Source: an uncultured Haemophilus sp. (GTDB lineage: Bacteria > Pseudomonadota > Gammaproteobacteria > Enterobacterales > Pasteurellaceae). Taken from it: a stretch of 6,932 nt of DNA. How positions within the stretch are numbered: the stretch's first letter is position 1; each line of letters starts with the position of its first letter. The stretch lies in the NCBI GenBank assembly GCA_902481695.1, contig CABSXY010000105.1, positions 1 to 6,932 on the forward strand. The letters run 5' to 3'. The position numbers were made by a program, and so were the translations under genes. A model generated the notes under the pieces. That model was not told the origin of the DNA, made no database searches, and saw only the letters and a list, made by a program, of their open reading frames with translations. Below are positions 1-5,262 of this stretch, one piece after another.

Positions 1-892
1 ACATACCACGTGCAGCAGACTCAGTGTTCACTAATGAATTCACGATACGGAATTCAAGTGTTGCAGTTGCCCCTAAGATTTCTTTTGCACGCGCAGTATC
101 TTGAACACCTGGTAATTCGATTACGATACGTTCTGCACCTTGACGTTGGATAACCGCTTCAGCTACGCCTAATTCAGCAACACGTTTGCGTAAAATCGTT
201 AAGTTTTGCTCGATCGCTAAGTTACGTGATTCTGTTAATGCCGCTTCAGAAAGGGCAAGGTTTAAGGTGTTGTCACCAATATCAGACACTTCTAATGTTG
301 GGTGTAACTGACGAATAATACGCGCTGCTTTTGACATTTGGTCTGCGTTTTCTAATGTGACCGTTGTACCAAATTTGTCGCCATTTTTAATCGCCGTAAA
401 CTGAATTTTTTCTTTACGTAATTCGTTACGTAATGTGTCTTGTAATTGTTCTTGACGTTTAGCAAGCGCAGAGTTCATGTCCACTTCCATCAAGAAACGT
501 ACACCACCACGTAAGTCCAAACCCCATTTCATCGGGTTAGCACCAATGCTGCTTAACCAAGCCGGTGTTGCCGGTGCAAGGTTTAATGCCGTGGTGTAGT
601 TGTTGCCTAGTTTTTCTGCAATTTTATCTTTGGCAAGAAGTTGGTCATCTGTGTTGTTGAAACGGGCAAGAATAGAGCCATTTTCAAGAACGATAGATTT
701 AGTTGGAAGGTTATTTTCTTTCAGTACATTTTGTACTTCAGTTAATGCGGTGGTGTCTGCTTGTTGTCCGCGTGTACCGGAAATTTGCACCGCAGGATCT
801 TCACCATAGATATTTGGAAGAGAGTATAAAGCACCAATGGCGACCACAAGGATCACCATTAGATTCTTCCATAATGGGTAACGATTTAACAT
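1..892 (-). CDS. secD: Protein translocase subunit SecD, N-terminal half (runs off left edge)
   Basis: SecD is an inner-membrane RND-type protein that, with SecF and YajC, uses the proton-motive force to help complete protein export through SecYEG. The minus-strand frame is open from the ATG at 890-892 to the window edge, giving 297 residues of a protein that is usually about 615. Residues 9-26 form the first membrane helix (LMVILVVAIGALYSLPNI), followed by the large periplasmic P1 region. The family signature WGLDLRGGVRFLMEVD is at about residues 123-138, and the last residues read LEFRIVN, as in SecD. An AAGGG ribosome binding site at 899-903 lies six bases before the ATG. The gene starts 23 bases after yajC, so the two are almost certainly co-transcribed. 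secF would be expected beyond the left edge. Identity is certain; only the C-terminal half is missing, because of the window boundary. Confidence 0.97.
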   Translation of the reverse strand, partial: MLNRYPLWKNLMVILVVAIGALYSLPNIYGEDPAVQISGTRGQQADTTALTEVQNVLKENNLPTKSIVLENGSILARFNNTDDQLLAKDKIAEKLGNNYTTALNLAPATPAWLSSIGANPMKWGLDLRGGVRFLMEVDMNSALAKRQEQLQDTLRNELRKEKIQFTAIKNGDKFGTTVTLENADQMSKAARIIRQLHPTLEVSDIGDNTLNLALSEAALTESRNLAIEQNLTILRKRVAELGVAEAVIQRQGAERIVIELPGVQDTARAKEILGATATLEFRIVNSLVNTESAARGM

Positions 893-915
893 AGTTTTCC
901 CTTTAGGAATTTAAA

Positions 916-1206
916 TTAGAGAGATTTTACAGAACCTTTCGGTAATACTGAAACGATGTAGTTACGGTTAATCGTGATTTCAGTGGTATCGTTTAAAGCG
1001 ATAACAATTTCAGCACCTTCGGTTACTTTAGTGATTTTACCAATCAAACCACCAGCGGTTAATACTTCAGTGCCTTTCGCTAATTCAGACATTAATTTTT
1101 TGTGTTCTTTGTTACGTTTCGCTTGTGGGCGGTAAATCATAAAATAAAAAATTAAACCGAAGATCACGAAAATAAATAACGTGGACATTGGGCTTTGTGC
1201 TTCCAT
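916..1206 (-). CDS. yajC: Sec translocon accessory protein YajC
   Basis: YajC is a small inner-membrane protein of the SecDF-YajC complex, which also associates with the YidC insertase. The 96-residue length is normal for the family. Residues 8-24 form one hydrophobic membrane helix (STLFIFVIFGLIFYFMIY), followed by the conserved cytoplasmic start RPQAKRNKEHKKLM. The beta-rich C-terminal domain then carries the signature GTEVLTAGGLIGKI at about residues 45-58. An AAGGA ribosome binding site (1214-1218) lies seven bases before the ATG. The gene precedes secD by 23 bases, the usual operon arrangement. About 100 bases separate it from the upstream TusA-like gene, enough for a promoter of its own, although I see no strong one. 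The function is inferred from family and context; the identification itself is secure. Confidence 0.96.
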   Translation of the reverse strand: MEAQSPMSTLFIFVIFGLIFYFMIYRPQAKRNKEHKKLMSELAKGTEVLTAGGLIGKITKVTEGAEIVIALNDTTEITINRNYIVSVLPKGSVKSL

Positions 1207-1254
1207 TGTGTTTTCCTTATAAATGAAAAGTTAAAAGTGTGCGTAAAATACCAT

Positions 1255-1277
1255 AAAACGGCATTCAGTAAAAGCCG
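1255..1277 (-). terminator. Possible weak hairpin terminator after the TusA-like gene
   Basis: Read on the minus strand, CGGC (1274-1277) and GCCG (1259-1262) can pair across an 11-base loop, followed directly by TTTT (1255-1258). It lies about 30 bases past the TusA-like stop codon and about 50 bases before yajC. The GC stem is only four pairs, so it would be inefficient at best and might simply be chance. Confidence 0.25.
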
Positions 1278-1307
1278 ATGAAGGCAATAACAACGAGAAT
1301 TTTAGGA

Positions 1308-1535
1308 TTAATTGATTTTTTTCAAGCAAACTTCGAAGATTTGCTCGGAAAGCCAATGTTTATCCACTAATTCACATTGATTTTCTTCACAAAAAACAAC
1401 AAAATTTTCTACCGCACTTTGACGATTTAATTGCAAAACTAATTCATCATTTGGCGCTAAATTTGCCAAAGCTTTCTTCGCCGTTAAAAGCGGAATCGGG
1501 CAGGAAAGTGCGGTCAAATTTAATTGATATTTCAT
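1308..1535 (-). CDS. TusA/SirA/YedF-family small sulfur-carrier-like protein
   Basis: This 75-residue protein has the TusA-family fold signature near its N-terminus: LSCPIPLLTAKKAL, with the conserved cysteine at residue 12 in a CPxP motif. In TusA that cysteine carries a persulfide from IscS toward tRNA 2-thiouridine synthesis. Related family members (YedF, YeeD) act in other sulfur or selenium transfers, and this one cannot be placed among them by eye. CPIP differs from the CPEP I recall for E. coli TusA, so I give no gene symbol. The start is three bases after the HHE gene's stop, indicating translation from the same transcript. No strong Shine-Dalgarno sequence precedes it, which suggests coupling. 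Two uptake signals lie inside the gene (1411-1419 and 1506-1514), a heavy load for a 228-base ORF. It sits within a tRNA-modification neighbourhood, but a tRNA role is inference only. Confidence 0.85.
   Translation of the reverse strand: MKYQLNLTALSCPIPLLTAKKALANLAPNDELVLQLNRQSAVENFVVFCEENQCELVDKHWLSEQIFEVCLKKIN
1411..1419 (-). repeat. DNA uptake signal sequence (Hin type)
   Basis: Exact 9-base core AAGTGCGGT on the minus strand, inside the TusA-like gene. It marks DNA for preferential uptake by competent Haemophilus-type cells. Confidence 0.9.
1506..1514 (+). repeat. DNA uptake signal sequence (Hin type), extended match
   Basis: Exact AAGTGCGGT core followed by CAAATTT, which also matches the AT-rich tail of the extended Hin uptake consensus. 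It overlaps the first codons of the TusA-like gene. Confidence 0.92.
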
Positions 1536-1538
1536 GAT

Positions 1539-2051
1539 TTAAGCTTGGCGACGAGCAAACATAATTTTGCCCATAGCCGTGAGTTGTTCTGCTGATAAAT
1601 ATTGCTTACCAAGCTCAAATAGCGGCTCTTCAAGGGCAATGTGTCTATCATAGCTCGCCACAAACAGCGTAATCAGCCTTTCATCTACATCAGTGCGTTT
1701 CTCTGCAATCAATTCTTCCAGCTGCTCGGAAAGCTTTACCCAATTTTCATGCAAGGTAACGTGCTGGCGTTCTAATTCATCCACCGACTCTTTCGCCTGA
1801 GGTGCTTTTTCAATTAAAGCGGGGAAAAAGTCTTTTTCTTCATCATCATGATGAAGTGGTGCGGCGTGATTAAAATACTGCAATATGGTTTTCACATCAT
1901 TTAATACGGCTTGATTCACGCCATTTTTTTCTAAGTAGCCAGGAAGAATGGTGAGCTGCTTACAAAAGCGTTTCACTTTGCTATGACAGGCATAAAGCAT
2001 ATCAATCGGTTCATTCCAAGTGGCAAATTGTTGAGGTTCAAGGATTTGCAT
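1539..2051 (-). CDS. Hemerythrin-like (HHE domain) protein
   Basis: This 170-residue soluble, probably all-helical protein has the spacing of a diiron hemerythrin domain. It shows H23, then HHDDEE with H68 and E72 (HxxxE), then H97 and H101 (HxxxH), then H137 and E142 (HxxxxE). In the family such sites bind O2 or NO or sense oxygen and iron; the exact role here is unknown. I place the start at the ATG at 2049-2051, because an AAGGA ribosome binding site (2058-2062) lies six bases upstream and the protein then begins MQILEPQQFATW. A longer frame to 2087 would begin inside an uptake-signal dyad and is rejected. The TusA-like gene follows after three bases, so the two form a pair. The whole transcript may be reduced by the dyad that separates it from tgt. 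Confidence 0.86.
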   Translation of the reverse strand: MQILEPQQFATWNEPIDMLYACHSKVKRFCKQLTILPGYLEKNGVNQAVLNDVKTILQYFNHAAPLHHDDEEKDFFPALIEKAPQAKESVDELERQHVTLHENWVKLSEQLEELIAEKRTDVDERLITLFVASYDRHIALEEPLFELGKQYLSAEQLTAMGKIMFARRQA

Positions 2052-2067
2052 AAGGTTTCCTTTGTTA

Positions 2068-2108
2068 AAAGTGCGGTCAAAAAACATTTCATTTTTCTAC
2101 CGCACTTT
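2068..2108 (-). terminator. Uptake-signal dyad, probable tgt terminator
   Basis: Two uptake signals face each other: AAAGTGCGGT at 2068-2077 and its complement at 2099-2108. They form a perfect 10-bp stem around a 21-base loop that can itself pair partly (A-run against T-run). It starts six bases after the tgt stop codon. Opposed uptake-signal pairs acting as transcription terminators are well known in Haemophilus. On the minus strand the stem is followed by only four Ts, so some read-through into the HHE gene, whose ribosome binding site follows directly, is likely. Confidence 0.7.
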
Positions 2109-2114
2109 CATCAA

Positions 2115-3263
2115 TTATGATTTATCCGCTAATTGTAATGGAGGAACAGGTTTGCCCATGCGAGCATAGAATTCCACCACAAAATCATCAAAACGATCGT
2201 CTTCGATAGCTTGACGAATTTCCGCCATTAAACGTTGATAATAGCGTAAATTGTGAATGGTATTTAAGCGTGCACCTAAAATTTCACCGCATTTATCTAA
2301 ATGATATAAATAAGCTTTGGTGTAGTTTTTACAGGTGTAGCAATCACATTCTGGATCCAATGGGCTGGTATCATCACGGTATTTTGCATTACGTATTTTA
2401 ACAATGCCGTCAGTCACGAATAAATGACCGTTACGTGCGTTACGGGTTGGCATTACACAGTCAAACATATCAATACCACGACGCACGCCTTCCACTAAAT
2501 CTTCCGGTTTACCCACGCCCATTAAATAACGCGGTTTATCAGCCGGGATTTGTGGGCAGATGTATTCTAAAATGCGGTGCATATCTTCTTTAGGTTCGCC
2601 TACCGCTAAACCGCCCACCGCATAACCGTCAAAGCCAATATTCACTAAGCCTTCTAATGATACTTTGCGTAATTCTTCAAATACGCCGCCTTGGATAATA
2701 CCGAATAGGGCATTTTTATTGCCTAATTCATCAAAGCGATCGCGGCTGCGTTTTGCCCAACGAAGAGACATTTCCATGGATTTTTTCGCATAATCGAAAG
2801 TCGCTGGATAAGGCGTACATTCATCGAAAATCATCACGATGTCAGACCCTAAATCATATTGAATTTCCATGGATTTTTCAGGTGAAAGGAAAATGCGCTC
2901 ACCGTTAATTGGGTTTTGGAATTTCACGCCTTCTTCGGTAATTTTACGTAATTTACCTAAACTAAATACTTGGAAACCACCACTGTCAGTTAAAATCGGA
3001 CGATGCCATTGCATAAAGTCGTGTAAATCACCGTGTTTACGCATCACTTCTTGACCAGGACGAAGCCACAAGTGGAAAGTATTACCAAGTAAAATCTCTG
3101 CACCTGTCGCACGCACTTCTTCTGGCGTCATGCCTTTTACGGTGCCATAAGTACCCACTGGCATAAATGCAGGGGTTTCTACGCTGAACGTGCCTTGTGG
3201 ACGTTCAAATACCAAGCGACCACGACGTGCACTGCCGCTGGTTTTATCTAATTCATATTTCAT
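2115..3263 (-). CDS. tgt: tRNA-guanine transglycosylase (queuine tRNA-ribosyltransferase)
   Basis: Tgt swaps the wobble guanine of GUN-anticodon tRNAs (Asp, Asn, His, Tyr) for preQ1, the base that QueA then modifies. The protein is 382 residues, normal for bacterial Tgt. It is a TIM barrel with the general acid/base aspartate D93 in LTDSGGFQVFS and the nucleophile D268 in GIDMFDCVMPTRNARNG. The zinc site near the C-terminus is C306, C308, C311 and H337 (ECDCYTC...IHN). The chosen start gives MKYELDKTSGSARRGRL, matching the E. coli N-terminus as I recall it, with a GAGG site (3270-3273) six bases upstream. An in-frame extension to 3305 would begin in a terminator hairpin and has no ribosome binding site. 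The gene probably has its own promoter (3341-3369) in addition to any read-through from queA. All key residues are intact. Confidence 0.97.
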   Translation of the reverse strand: MKYELDKTSGSARRGRLVFERPQGTFSVETPAFMPVGTYGTVKGMTPEEVRATGAEILLGNTFHLWLRPGQEVMRKHGDLHDFMQWHRPILTDSGGFQVFSLGKLRKITEEGVKFQNPINGERIFLSPEKSMEIQYDLGSDIVMIFDECTPYPATFDYAKKSMEMSLRWAKRSRDRFDELGNKNALFGIIQGGVFEELRKVSLEGLVNIGFDGYAVGGLAVGEPKEDMHRILEYICPQIPADKPRYLMGVGKPEDLVEGVRRGIDMFDCVMPTRNARNGHLFVTDGIVKIRNAKYRDDTSPLDPECDCYTCKNYTKAYLYHLDKCGEILGARLNTIHNLRYYQRLMAEIRQAIEDDRFDDFVVEFYARMGKPVPPLQLADKS

Positions 3264-3306
3264 TTTTTTCCTCAACGAATAAACAGTTCGTAGGTTGTTG
3301 TTCAAT

Positions 3307-3330
3307 AAAAAAGCCTGTTAGTACAGGCTT
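3307..3330 (-). terminator. Intrinsic terminator between queA and tgt
   Basis: AAGCCTGT (3311-3318) and ACAGGCTT (3323-3330) form a perfect 8-bp stem with a four-base loop. On the minus strand the stem runs directly into TTTTTT (3312-3307). This is a convincing rho-independent terminator for queA, whose stop is about 45 bases upstream. Because the predicted tgt promoter lies just upstream of the hairpin, the same hairpin would also form the extreme 5' end of the tgt message. Confidence 0.82.
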
Positions 3331-3340
3331 CTTGATAGGT

Positions 3341-3369
3341 ATTTTATGAGTTGGTTGAAAATAAGTCAA
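3341..3369 (-). promoter_or_regulatory. Predicted sigma-70 promoter of tgt
   Basis: On the minus strand TTGACT (3364-3369) and TAAAAT (3341-3346) are separated by exactly 17 bases. Each hexamer matches the -35 or -10 consensus at five of six positions. Transcription would begin near 3334, about 70 bases before the tgt ATG and immediately before the hairpin at 3311-3330. Confidence 0.72.
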
Positions 3370-3374
3370 ACCAC

Positions 3375-4466
3375 TTATTCTAAGCCTTTCACATTGGGAT
3401 TTTTGGTAATGAACATCGCATCGCCATAACTGAAAAAACGGTAGCGATTTTCGACCGCACTTTTATAGGCGTTCATGGTGTGACTAAAGCCGGCAAAGGC
3501 AGACACTAACATAATCAACGTACTTACTGGTAAGTGGAAGTTAGTAATCAACGCATCCACCACACGGAATGATTTGCCCGGGTAAATAAAAATAGACGTA
3601 TCAGAAAAATAGGGTTCAATTAAATCTGGGTTGCCATTTTCTTCTGCCGATAGGGCAGCGGTTTCAACAGAACGCACCGATGTTGTGCCTACCGCAATGA
3701 CACGTTTGCCCGCTTTCTTCGTTTCAATAATGGCATTGCAGACTTCTTGAGAAAGCTCCACATATTCCGCGTGCATAATGTGATCTTCGATATTTTCAAC
3801 GCGAACAGGTTGGAATGTGCCTGCGCCCACGTGCAAAGTCACAAATTCAAAATTAACACCTTTTTCGTGTAGTTTTTGTAAAAGCTCATCATCAAAATGC
3901 AAGCCAGCCGTTGGCGCAGCCACTGCACCAGGCACTTTGTTATACACGGTTTGATAGCATTCTTGATCCGCTTCCTCATCTGGGCGATCAATGTAAGGCG
4001 GCAAAGGCATATGACCGATTTCTTGTAACACATCAAGTACATTGCGACTTTTATCCGCTAATTCCACTTCAAAAAGCGCATCTTGACGACCAATCATAAT
4101 CGCTTTTACGCCATTATTTTCACCGAGTTTATCTTCGCCTAAAAATAATTCAGCACCTTCTTTCGGCGCTTTTGACGAACGAATATGCGCTAAGAAATGA
4201 TGTTCACTTAAAACACGTTCCACTAACACTTCAATTTTCCCGCCACTGGCTTTTCGACCAAACATACGAGCAGGGATCACGCGCGTGTTGTTAAAAATCA
4301 ACAAATCACCTTCGTCGATTAAATCTAATACATCCGTAAAAGTGCGGTGAGAAATTTCCCCGTTTTCACCATTAAGCTGTAGCAAACGGCAAGAAGAGCG
4401 ATCTTCTTTAGGATAACGAGCAATCAGCTCATCTGGTAAGTCAAAATGAAAGTCAGAAACACGCAT
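3375..4466 (-). CDS. queA: S-adenosylmethionine:tRNA ribosyltransferase-isomerase QueA
   Basis: QueA transfers and isomerises the ribosyl group of S-adenosylmethionine onto preQ1 in tRNA, making epoxyqueuosine, the step after Tgt. The protein is 363 residues, full length for the family. Conserved blocks in order are FNNTRVIPAR (58-67), KASGGKIEVLVER (72-84), IGHMPLPPYIDRPDE (150-164), APTAGLHF (184-191), TLHVGAGTFQP (210-220), GTTSVRSVE (260-268), LITNFHLPVSTL (306-317) and YRFFSYGDAMFI (342-353). The start MRVSDFHFDLP matches the known N-terminus of E. coli QueA, yet no purine-rich ribosome binding site is visible in the 20 bases before it. Two uptake signals lie inside the gene. Upstream, instead of another housekeeping gene, there is a C/T-rich leader and then a CRISPR array read in the same direction. 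Confidence 0.97.
   Translation of the reverse strand: MRVSDFHFDLPDELIARYPKEDRSSCRLLQLNGENGEISHRTFTDVLDLIDEGDLLIFNNTRVIPARMFGRKASGGKIEVLVERVLSEHHFLAHIRSSKAPKEGAELFLGEDKLGENNGVKAIMIGRQDALFEVELADKSRNVLDVLQEIGHMPLPPYIDRPDEEADQECYQTVYNKVPGAVAAPTAGLHFDDELLQKLHEKGVNFEFVTLHVGAGTFQPVRVENIEDHIMHAEYVELSQEVCNAIIETKKAGKRVIAVGTTSVRSVETAALSAEENGNPDLIEPYFSDTSIFIYPGKSFRVVDALITNFHLPVSTLIMLVSAFAGFSHTMNAYKSAVENRYRFFSYGDAMFITKNPNVKGLE
3454..3462 (-). repeat. DNA uptake signal sequence (Hin type)
   Basis: Exact AAGTGCGGT core on the minus strand, near the 3' end of queA. Confidence 0.9.
4340..4348 (+). repeat. DNA uptake signal sequence (Hin type)
   Basis: Exact AAGTGCGGT core on the plus strand, in the 5' part of queA. 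Confidence 0.9.
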
Positions 4467-4492
4467 AATTGTAAATAATGAAAGCTAAAAAT

Positions 4493-4556
4493 GGGGCATA
4501 GTCTAGAGCGAATAAGGGGGAAATACAAGGGGGAATGTTGTTGGGGATGAATCGGG
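4493..4556 (+). other. Cluster of G-runs opposite the queA leader
   Basis: The plus strand carries five G-runs in 64 bases: 4493-4496, 4516-4520, 4529-4533, 4543-4546 and 4554-4556. The last four are separated by 8, 9 and 7 bases, a long-loop G-quadruplex pattern. The minus (queA RNA) strand is correspondingly C/T-rich. The strand carrying the G-runs is the template for queA. Such clustering stands out in AT-rich DNA, but whether it folds is not known. Confidence 0.4.
4500..4528 (-). promoter_or_regulatory. Weak candidate promoter for queA
   Basis: On the minus strand TTGTAT (4523-4528) and TAGACT (4500-4505) are exactly 17 bases apart, 34 bases before the queA ATG. Both hexamers match consensus only partly. 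An alternative is the perfect TATAAT at 4583-4588, which has no recognisable -35 at the usual distance. I cannot decide between them. Confidence 0.28.
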
Positions 4557-4582
4557 TTGAGAGATAGAGTAGGAAGGTAAAT

Positions 4583-4588
4583 ATTATA
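4583..4588 (-). promoter_or_regulatory. Perfect -10 hexamer between CRISPR array and queA
   Basis: TATAAT on the minus strand, 23 bases past the end of the CRISPR array and 117 bases before queA. No good -35 element lies 16-18 bases upstream, so it is an alternative rather than a firm queA promoter. Confidence 0.3.
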
Positions 4589-4610
4589 CTATTCAAATTT
4601 ATTAAGATTT

Positions 4611-4774
4611 GTTTCAACGTATAGCCACCGAAGGTGGCTGGTGTAAATCTGTTTCCATGCGCACGATATTGATAGGGTTTCAACACACAGCCGCGCGGAG
4701 GCGGCTGCAAAATTATTTCATTCATTTTGTTTTCCCTTGATTGTTTCAACACACAGCCGCGCGGAGGCGGCTGC
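4611..4774 (-). CRISPR. Short type I-C CRISPR array: 2 intact repeats, 1 degenerate, 2 spacers
   Basis: Two identical 32-base repeats lie at 4743-4774 and 4677-4708. On the minus strand they begin GCAGCCGCC and end TGTGTTGAAAC, the end typical of subtype I-C, with an internal palindrome CAGCCGC/GCGGCTG. A third, degenerate repeat at 4611-4641 keeps the terminal GTTGAAAC and a palindromic core but has several substitutions and one missing base. The spacers are 34 bases (4709-4742) and 34-35 bases (4642-4676), normal for I-C. Orientation is minus, the same as cas1-cas2, with the leader on the cas2 side and the degenerate repeat at the leader-distal end, as is usual. Two spacers is a very small array. 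I cannot identify the spacer targets from the sequence alone. Confidence 0.93.
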
Positions 4775-4965
4775 TCCCTACCTAAAAAAGCAAGAAAAAT
4801 CAGCGTATTAAACTCTGTATTTCGCTAACTGATTTTATGATAAAGAGTATAGTAAGTATAACGGCCATACCGCCGTTATACAAATAGATTAACTTATCCA
4901 AATTGTTAAAGAAAATGAAGATCGCTATCCCATCAGGGTTTTAATGAGAACAACAGGTTAGCGAA
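4775..4965 (-). promoter_or_regulatory. CRISPR leader between cas2 and the array
   Basis: This AT-rich 191-base stretch holds no ORF of note and lies directly upstream (minus strand) of the first repeat, where an I-C leader is expected. It contains a probable promoter with an embedded palindrome (4855-4883). It also contains an 8-bp inverted repeat, AAAATCAG at 4796-4803 against CTGATTTT at 4829-4836. A 9-base inverted pair, TTCGCTAAC at 4821-4829 and GTTAGCGAA at 4957-4965, is also present; its second arm abuts the cas2 stop codon. I saw no clear IHF consensus site, and adaptation in I-C is not known to need one. Confidence 0.7.
4855..4883 (-). promoter_or_regulatory. Predicted pre-crRNA promoter with embedded palindrome
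   Basis: On the minus strand TTGTAT (4878-4883) and TATACT (4855-4860) are exactly 17 bases apart, predicting a start near 4848, about 75 bases before the first repeat. A perfect 10-bp inverted repeat, GTATAACGGC (4856-4865) and GCCGTTATAC (4872-4881) with a six-base centre, fills almost the whole promoter core. Such placement would suit a repressor operator. No T-run follows, so it is not an intrinsic terminator for cas2. Confidence 0.5.
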
Positions 4966-5259
4966 CTAAATGACAAGCACGTCTTTAAATACATCTACTG
5001 CCGGTTTTGCCCCATGATGCTCCACTTTATTACGCCACTTACTGCCCAAATGGTAAAAACGCAGGCTGTCACATGTGGGGTCGTAGGTTTCCAACAGTTT
5101 GTTTTTCAAAATGACCCATTGGTCAGGCGTGACATCACATTCAAATACTGAATATTGTGCTCGTACGCCGTAATCTAAGCAATGTTTTGCTATGCGGCGC
5201 AATCGCGCTTGCCCGTTTGGATCGTCAAAAGAAATGTCGTAAGTAATCAGCATTAACAT
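4966..5259 (-). CDS. cas2: CRISPR-associated Cas2, subtype I-C
   Basis: Cas2 is the small ferredoxin-fold dimer that bridges Cas1 dimers in the spacer-integration complex. This 97-residue protein starts MLMLITYDIS, with the conserved aspartate D8 at the end of the first strand. It continues with RLRRIAKHCLDYG, AQYSVFECDV and DSLRFYHLG, then KVEHHGAKPAVD near the C-terminus, all typical of I-C Cas2. The start at 5257-5259 matches known I-C proteins. It lies three bases after the cas1 stop, with a weak GAAGAG site inside the cas1 end (5267-5272), so translation is probably coupled. The array follows in the same direction, as in complete I-C loci. The protein appears intact. Its GC content lies between that of cas1 and the core genes. 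Confidence 0.95.
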   Translation of the reverse strand: MLMLITYDISFDDPNGQARLRRIAKHCLDYGVRAQYSVFECDVTPDQWVILKNKLLETYDPTCDSLRFYHLGSKWRNKVEHHGAKPAVDVFKDVLVI

Positions 5260-5262
5260 AGT

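Noticed and set aside
647..661. CRISPR-repeat-like string CTGTGTTGTTGAAAC within secD
   Set aside because: Only the last few bases resemble the array repeat, it is inside conserved SecD coding sequence (FNNTD), and no second copy lies at spacer distance.
600..894. Plus-strand ORFs opposite secD
   Set aside because: The minus-strand frame is unambiguous SecD, so these are shadows.
2052..2087. Longer N-terminus for the hemerythrin-like protein, starting at 2087
   Set aside because: The extra 12 codons lie in the uptake-signal dyad and lack a ribosome binding site, while the ATG at 2051 has AAGGA six bases upstream.
3264..3305. Longer N-terminus for Tgt, starting at 3305
   Set aside because: It would begin at the foot of a terminator hairpin, and the family N-terminus matches the ATG at 3263, which has its own GAGG site.
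4453..4752. Minus-strand ORF of 99 codons across the CRISPR array
   Set aside because: It is translated from two repeats, both spacers and the queA leader, and it overlaps the queA start; the reading frame is a by-product of the repeats.
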